From Candidatus Woesebacteria bacterium RIFCSPHIGHO2_01_FULL_44_10 (GTDB lineage: Bacteria; Patescibacteriota; Microgenomatia; UBA8517), in assembly GCA_001792465.1 (NCBI GenBank), contig MGGO01000031.1:103229-111341 (forward strand): a stretch of 8,113 nucleotides of DNA, written 5' to 3'. Positions 5,178 through 8,113 of the stretch are shown here, one piece after another. Both the position numbers and the translations under genes were made by a program. Below the pieces are notes generated by a model, which had not been told where the DNA came from, did no database searches, and worked only from the letters and a program-made list of their open reading frames with translations. Position 1 is the first letter of the stretch. Every line of letters starts with the position of its first letter.

Positions 5178-5526
5178 TTTTAGCTCCTTTCTCCTTTTCG
5201 GAACTTGTCAAAACTACTCTGATATGACTCATCTTTTTTTGAACCGGGTGCCATTGGCCTCTTGAAACCGGTCTACCCCTTTTTAAAATTGGCCCTTGGG
5301 TAACCTGAATCTCGGTAAAAACTAAGTCCGTTTCGTTAATCTCTTTTTGCTTTGCGTTGGCAACCGCGCTTTTTATCACCTTTGCCAAAGGCACTGCCGC
5401 AACTCGGCGAACGTGAGGCAAAACTTCAAGAGCTCGACTGGGCGTCAAATCCCTGATCATATCAGCAACCTCGCGCACTTTGCGCGGTGACATTCTCAAA
5501 TATTTATGTGTTGCAACTGCCTGCAT
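5161..5526 (-). CDS. rplV: 50S ribosomal protein L22 (uL22)
   Basis: L22 spans the large subunit; its long beta-hairpin lines the peptide exit tunnel beside L4 at the constriction where macrolide-resistance mutations occur in other bacteria. The 121-residue product has MSPRKVREVADMIRDL (12-27), AVANAKQKE (54-62) and the hairpin region QGPILKRGRPVSRGQWHPVQ (77-96), ending KKMSHIRVVL (97-106) with a short Lys- and Ser-rich tail. The tail sequence doubles as the ribosome binding site and start of rpsC. The ATG at 5526 shares one base with the rpsS stop (TAATG), and GGAG lies eight bases upstream. Confidence 0.97.
   Translation of the reverse strand: MQAVATHKYLRMSPRKVREVADMIRDLTPSRALEVLPHVRRVAAVPLAKVIKSAVANAKQKEINETDLVFTEIQVTQGPILKRGRPVSRGQWHPVQKKMSHIRVVLTSSEKEKGAKSGTKN
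5184..5190 (-). promoter_or_regulatory. Shine-Dalgarno for the GTG start of rpsC
   Basis: Minus-strand AAAGGAG, six bases before the GTG at 5177, inside the last codons of rplV. It supports the GTG as the true start and shows that rpsC can be initiated independently despite the 17-base overlap. Confidence 0.8.
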
Positions 5527-5807
5527 TAGGTTTTCTCCACAATTCTCTTGACAACTTGACCGTGACCTCTAAATGTCCTTGTTGGGACAAACTCCCCTAG
5601 TCTGTGGCCAACCATGTCCTCGGTCACAAAAACTTCTACGAAAATTCTGCCGTTGTGAACCGAGAAATATTTTCCCACGAATTCAGGTGCAATTTGGCTT
5701 GATCTGGACCAAGTTTTGATGGCCTTGCCCTTCTCCCCACCACCGGCAGCTACCTTTTTTACCAATCTTTCATCTACAAATGGTCCCTTTTTACTACTTC
5801 TAGACAT
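5526..5807 (-). CDS. rpsS: 30S ribosomal protein S19 (uS19)
   Basis: S19 is in the small-subunit head with S13 and S14 and contacts the large-subunit central protuberance. The 93-residue product is of family length (about 92). It begins MSRSSKKGPFVDERLVKKV, matching 'M.RS.KKGPFVD..L..K+', then IKTWSRSSQIAPEFVGK (30-46), matching 'IKTWSR.S.I.PEFVG', SVHNGR (49-54), and GHRLGEFVPTRTFRGH (67-82), the strongest signature of the family. The ATG at 5807 lies inside the end of rplB (8-base overlap), with GAGG five bases upstream. It ends one base into the rplV start. Confidence 0.98.
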   Translation of the reverse strand: MSRSSKKGPFVDERLVKKVAAGGGEKGKAIKTWSRSSQIAPEFVGKYFSVHNGRIFVEVFVTEDMVGHRLGEFVPTRTFRGHGQVVKRIVEKT

Positions 5808-6549
5808 GCGGTCCTCGCTTTCGATCTTTAACTATCAGTTTATCTGAATATTTCTTCCTTTTTCTGGTTTTACCGACTGCCGGCTTGCCCCAAGGGGTTT
5901 TGGGGTACTTTAGACCCACTCCACTCCTGCCCTCTCCACCACCATGGGGGTGAGAATGCGGGTTTTGTGCCGTACCGCGCACGCTTGGTCTAATGCCCAT
6001 TTTGCGCTTCGTCCCTGCTTTCCTTAAGTTTCTTGTCCTAACGCTGGCGTTGCCCACCTGCCCGATTGTGGCATAACAATTAGAGTCAAATCTTCTTATC
6101 TGCCCAGACGGCAATTTTATCAGATAATGGTCACCCTCCGGCCCTTGGGCGACTGCGGCGGCTCCGGCTGACTTAACCAGCTGCCCACCTTTACCCGGTT
6201 TAATTTCAATATTATGAATCTGAGTGCCGGTTGGAATTTTAGAAAGCGGTAAAGCATTCCCCGGTTCAAAGGGAGCAGATTCCCCCGCAATTATCTTGTC
6301 TGCCAGTTTTAGTCCCGCGGGGGCAAGGATATATCTTCTGTCACCGTCAGTATAGACCAGAAGAGCAAGATCAGCATTTCTGTTCGGATCGTACTCAATG
6401 GCCTCAACTCGTGCCCAAACATCCCTTTTGGCACGTTTAAAATCTACTTCTCGCAGGTATCTTTTTTGCCTGCCACCTTGGTGACGAACAGAAACCGTTC
6501 CTCCTGCTCTTCCGGATTTTTTTGGTAATATAGTTTTTAGTTTTCTCAT
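5800..6549 (-). CDS. rplB: 50S ribosomal protein L2 (uL2), N-terminally short
   Basis: L2 is one of the most conserved large-subunit proteins; it supports subunit association and the peptidyl-transferase centre. The product is 249 residues versus about 273-277 in most bacteria. The difference is at the N-terminus: the usual first segment ('..KP.TPG.R......' to the 'L..LKK..GRN' region) is absent and the protein starts MRKLKTILPKKSGRAGGTVS. Core motifs are intact: VRHQGG (21-26), EYDPNRNADLALL (52-64), RRYILAP (71-77), KPGKGGQLVKSAG (117-129), IGQVGN (162-167), IRPSVRGTAQNP (186-197) and HPHGGGEGR (200-208). The ATG at 6549 overlaps the rplW stop (ATGA), and an in-frame TGA at 6559-6561 rules out a longer start. 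It ends in TAG. Confidence 0.97.
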   Translation of the reverse strand: MRKLKTILPKKSGRAGGTVSVRHQGGRQKRYLREVDFKRAKRDVWARVEAIEYDPNRNADLALLVYTDGDRRYILAPAGLKLADKIIAGESAPFEPGNALPLSKIPTGTQIHNIEIKPGKGGQLVKSAGAAAVAQGPEGDHYLIKLPSGQIRRFDSNCYATIGQVGNASVRTRNLRKAGTKRKMGIRPSVRGTAQNPHSHPHGGGEGRSGVGLKYPKTPWGKPAVGKTRKRKKYSDKLIVKDRKRGPHV

Positions 6550-6821
6550 GATTTGACTTCAAAGACTTTTATTTTGTCTCCCTCTTTCAGGGTTACCACG
6601 GCCTTTTTGACGGCTGCAATTATCTTCTTTTTTCTCTTGGCATTTGTCGTAACTCTTTTTTTCATATTCAACGTCCGCACGTCAGTTACAGTCACCCCGA
6701 AAGTTTTTTCCACAAGGTTTTTTACTTGATATTTGGTTGCCATCGGGCTAGTCAAAAAAGTGAAATTACCTTTCTTTGTCTCTCCTAAACTCTTTTCGGT
6801 TAATACCGGAGTTAGTTTCAT
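6546..6821 (-). CDS. rplW: 50S ribosomal protein L23 (uL23)
   Basis: L23 sits at the polypeptide exit-tunnel opening and is the main docking site for trigger factor and signal recognition particle. The 91-residue product is a little short for the family (about 95-100). It begins MKLTPVLTEKS, matching '..+I..P+.TEKS', then FTFLTSPMATKYQVKNLVEK (20-39), like 'Y.F.V...A.K..I+.A+E', FGVTVTDVRTLNMKKR (41-56), matching 'F.V.V..V.T....K.+', and ends with LKEGDKIKVFE (78-88), matching 'L..G..I..F'. The ATG at 6821 overlaps the rplD stop (ATGA), and GGAGG at 6829-6833 lies seven bases upstream. UGA stop. Confidence 0.96.
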   Translation of the reverse strand: MKLTPVLTEKSLGETKKGNFTFLTSPMATKYQVKNLVEKTFGVTVTDVRTLNMKKRVTTNAKRKKKIIAAVKKAVVTLKEGDKIKVFEVKS

Positions 6822-7420
6822 TTTAATGCCTCCTTGTCTACTAAAATTGTTCCGCCAAAATAAACGCTGTGCGCGTTTAGGTCGCTAAAAAATACAATGT
6901 TGACGTTGCTGATATTTCGAAATGCTTTGACAGCTCCAGCCGACTTGTCAGCCAAGGCCAAAGTAAATTTCTTAGCACCTTTTCCGACTTTGGTTAAAAG
7001 CTTCTGGGCTTCCTTGGTTTTGGTAAGAATCTCGAGCCCAGTTATGACCACAACCTTGCCATCCTTCGCTTTGGCAGATAGCGCCAGGGCCAGAGCTTTT
7101 TGCCTCATTTTTTTGGGGAGTGACAACTGCTTTTTAACGCCTTTTGGCCCGTGGGCAACCCCGCCGCCGACAAAAAGTGGGGCTGAGACAGCGCCGTGCC
7201 TTGCTCTTCCGGTTCCTTTTTGGCGATACCATTTCCGGGTTGTTGCTGTCACTTCACCTCTTGTCTTTACTTTGGAATTACCCAAGTGTTGGCGATCACG
7301 ATAAACGTGAATTGCCTGGGCCAGCAGTTTATCGTTTTGTTTCTCACCAAACAAAGCCTTAGGCAAATTAACACCTTCTTGTTTTGTCCCTTTTGAGCTG
7401 TAAGTATCTGCTTTCGGCAT
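6818..7420 (-). CDS. rplD: 50S ribosomal protein L4 (uL4)
   Basis: L4 binds 23S rRNA early in assembly and sends a long loop to the exit-tunnel constriction. In E. coli it also represses its own operon by premature transcription termination and translation block in the leader. The 200-residue product has QAIHVYRDRQHLGNSKVKTR (35-54), matching 'Q....Y..N.R.GT...KTR', the loop signature WYRQKGTGRARHG (64-76), PLFVGGGVAHGP (81-92) and LPKKMRQKAL (101-110). The C-terminal domain holds VVVITG and ISNVNIVFFSDLNAHSV. The ATG at 7420 shares one base with the rplC stop (TAATG). No Shine-Dalgarno lies at normal distance; the nearest, AGGAGG, is about 21 bases upstream in a hairpin loop. Confidence 0.97.
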   Translation of the reverse strand: MPKADTYSSKGTKQEGVNLPKALFGEKQNDKLLAQAIHVYRDRQHLGNSKVKTRGEVTATTRKWYRQKGTGRARHGAVSAPLFVGGGVAHGPKGVKKQLSLPKKMRQKALALALSAKAKDGKVVVITGLEILTKTKEAQKLLTKVGKGAKKFTLALADKSAGAVKAFRNISNVNIVFFSDLNAHSVYFGGTILVDKEALK

Positions 7421-8049
7421 TATTTTTTAACTATCACCAAGCCTCCTCTTGGTCCAGGCACTGGCCCGGAAACTAAAATTTCATTTTTGGCCTCGTCAAT
7501 ACTAAGCACTTTCAAATTCTTGACGGTAACTGTATCTGTCCCCATTCTACCTGGCATCTTTTTGCCTTTGTGGACTCTCCCTGGGGTTGTTCCTTGGCCA
7601 ATTGACCCTATGGCTCGGGCACGGTCTGACTGACCGTGGGTAGCAGGTCCCCCTTTAAAACCCCAACGCTTCATGCCCCCCGCAAAGCCTTTTCCTTTGG
7701 AAGTGGCCGTGACAATAACTTTATCTCCAACAACAAAAATGTCGGAGACTGCGACGGGGTCTCCGACTTTTGCTTCGGGCTCTTGGTCAACTCTCATCTC
7801 ACGTAAAAAGCGGGGAAATTTTTCGCCCGCTTTGACTGCTTTTTTTAGGTGGCCCCGGAGTGGCTTGGTGGTATTTTTTATTTTCTTCTCCCCAAACCCA
7901 AGCTGGAGTCCCCAATAACCGTTTTTATCCTTGTCAATAATTTGGGTCACCACGCACGGCCCGGCCACAAGCTTTGTCGTCGGAATTCTTTTCCCGTCAA
8001 TAAAAGCCTGGCCCATATCCTTTTTGGTCGCGAGTATCGTATCGATCAT
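7420..8049 (-). CDS. rplC: 50S ribosomal protein L3 (uL3)
   Basis: L3 initiates large-subunit assembly and reaches into the peptidyl-transferase region. The product is 209 residues. The N-terminus MIDTILATKKDMGQAFIDGK replaces the usual 'GI+G.K.GMTQ.F...G', while AGPCVVTQI (29-37) is typical. Core signatures are TATSKGKGFAGGMKRWGFKG (114-133), GPATHG (134-139), SIGQGTTPGRVHKGKKMPGR (149-168) and the end GPRGGLVIVKK. E. coli Gln150, the PrmB methylation site, aligns with Thr154. The ATG at 8049 fits the family start; an in-frame ATG at 8094 would add 15 unconserved residues encoded by a terminator-like hairpin. Only a weak GGA is seen as ribosome binding site. S10 would be expected upstream but lies outside the window, if present. 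Confidence 0.96.
   Translation of the reverse strand: MIDTILATKKDMGQAFIDGKRIPTTKLVAGPCVVTQIIDKDKNGYWGLQLGFGEKKIKNTTKPLRGHLKKAVKAGEKFPRFLREMRVDQEPEAKVGDPVAVSDIFVVGDKVIVTATSKGKGFAGGMKRWGFKGGPATHGQSDRARAIGSIGQGTTPGRVHKGKKMPGRMGTDTVTVKNLKVLSIDEAKNEILVSGPVPGPRGGLVIVKK
7436..7453 (-). other. Hairpin presenting AGGAGG in its loop, end of rplC
   Basis: On the minus strand ACCAAG and CTTGGT form a perfect six-base-pair stem whose six-base loop is AGGAGG, a Shine-Dalgarno consensus. It is in the rplC codons for PRGGLV, about 20 bases before the rplD ATG. Whether it plays a part in rplD initiation or is a chance result of codon choice cannot be decided from one sequence. Confidence 0.35.
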
Positions 8050-8113
8050 ATTTCCACGAAAAAAGGCACCAAGTGATGCCCTTAAATCGCACATCTTGGC
8101 TCAAGCGTGGTTA
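8050..8113 (-). other. Leader region upstream of rplC (cut by window edge)
   Basis: These 64 bases hold the hairpin and U-tract described at 8059-8080 and the weak rplC ribosome binding site. The part beyond 8080 is too short to assign: a TGA or TAA near 8100-8113 could be the end of an upstream gene, but no family can be recognised. No promoter hexamers are convincing. Confidence 0.4.
8059..8080 (-). terminator. Terminator-like hairpin with U6 tract directly before rplC (possible attenuator)
   Basis: The minus-strand RNA would form GGCAUC-ACUU-GGUGCC, six base pairs with one G-U and a four-base loop, at 8065-8080. It is extended on the 5' side by AAG, which can pair with the first U residues, and followed at once by UUUUUU (8059-8064). 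Nine bases separate the U-tract from the rplC ATG, so no promoter fits downstream. It therefore either ends an upstream gene with readthrough into the operon, or works as a regulated leader attenuator. Confidence 0.65.

Noticed and set aside
8050..8094. In-frame upstream ATG at 8094 giving L3 15 extra residues
   Set aside because: The extra residues (MCDLRASLGAFFRGN) do not match the L3 family, are encoded by the terminator-like hairpin, and have no convincing ribosome binding site. The ATG at 8049 matches the family start.
1..8113. Search for a defence system, mobile element, CRISPR array, tRNA or biosynthetic cluster
   Set aside because: Every base from about 8049 to 1, except the 33-base rplN-rplX gap and gaps of 2 to 5 bases, is accounted for by ribosomal-protein genes and secY. 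No such element is visible.

Overview
This window is one densely packed ribosomal-protein operon, read entirely from the minus strand (from about 8049 down to 1). It is a fusion of what Escherichia coli divides into the S10 and spc operons. In transcription order the genes are rplC (L3), rplD (L4), rplW (L23), rplB (L2), rpsS (S19), rplV (L22), rpsC (S3), rplP (L16), rpmC (L29), rpsQ (S17), rplN (L14), rplX (L24), rplE (L5), rpsZ-type S14, rpsH (S8), rplF (L6), rplR (L18), rpsE (S5), rplO (L15) and the first 50 codons of secY. That is 19 complete ribosomal-protein genes plus the start of the SecYEG translocon channel gene. No plus-strand gene is supported, and no gene-free stretch exceeds 64 bases.

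The most likely source is a small-genome bacterium of the Candidate Phyla Radiation (Patescibacteria). The reasons are: rpmD (L30) is absent from its usual place between rpsE and rplO, which is a known trait of that radiation though not unique to it; L2, L15 and L18 begin late compared with model bacteria, each behind an in-frame stop; L3 starts with an unusual N-terminus; and almost every gene overlaps the next. UGA is a normal stop here (it ends L4, L23, L29, L14 and L24), which argues against the UGA-recoding groups Gracilibacteria and Absconditabacteria. I cannot name a phylum with confidence. S14 is the short zinc-binding type and L24 carries a C-terminal Cys4 ribbon.

Of the 19 gene junctions, 14 are overlaps of 1 to 23 bases, four are gaps of 2 to 5 bases, and one, rplN-rplX, is a 33-base gap. 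This layout suggests one polycistronic message with strong translational coupling. Many starts also have clear Shine-Dalgarno sequences (GGAGG, AAGGAG).

The non-coding signals of interest are a terminator-shaped hairpin with a U6 tract immediately before rplC, so close that no promoter fits in between, which suggests an attenuator in the operon leader; a dispersed-repeat-like 22-mer in the only real intergenic gap, whose edge supplies the rplX ribosome binding site; and two small hairpins at the rplN stop and the rplC tail. The coding content is otherwise ordinary, and I do not see a new defence, mobile or biosynthetic system.
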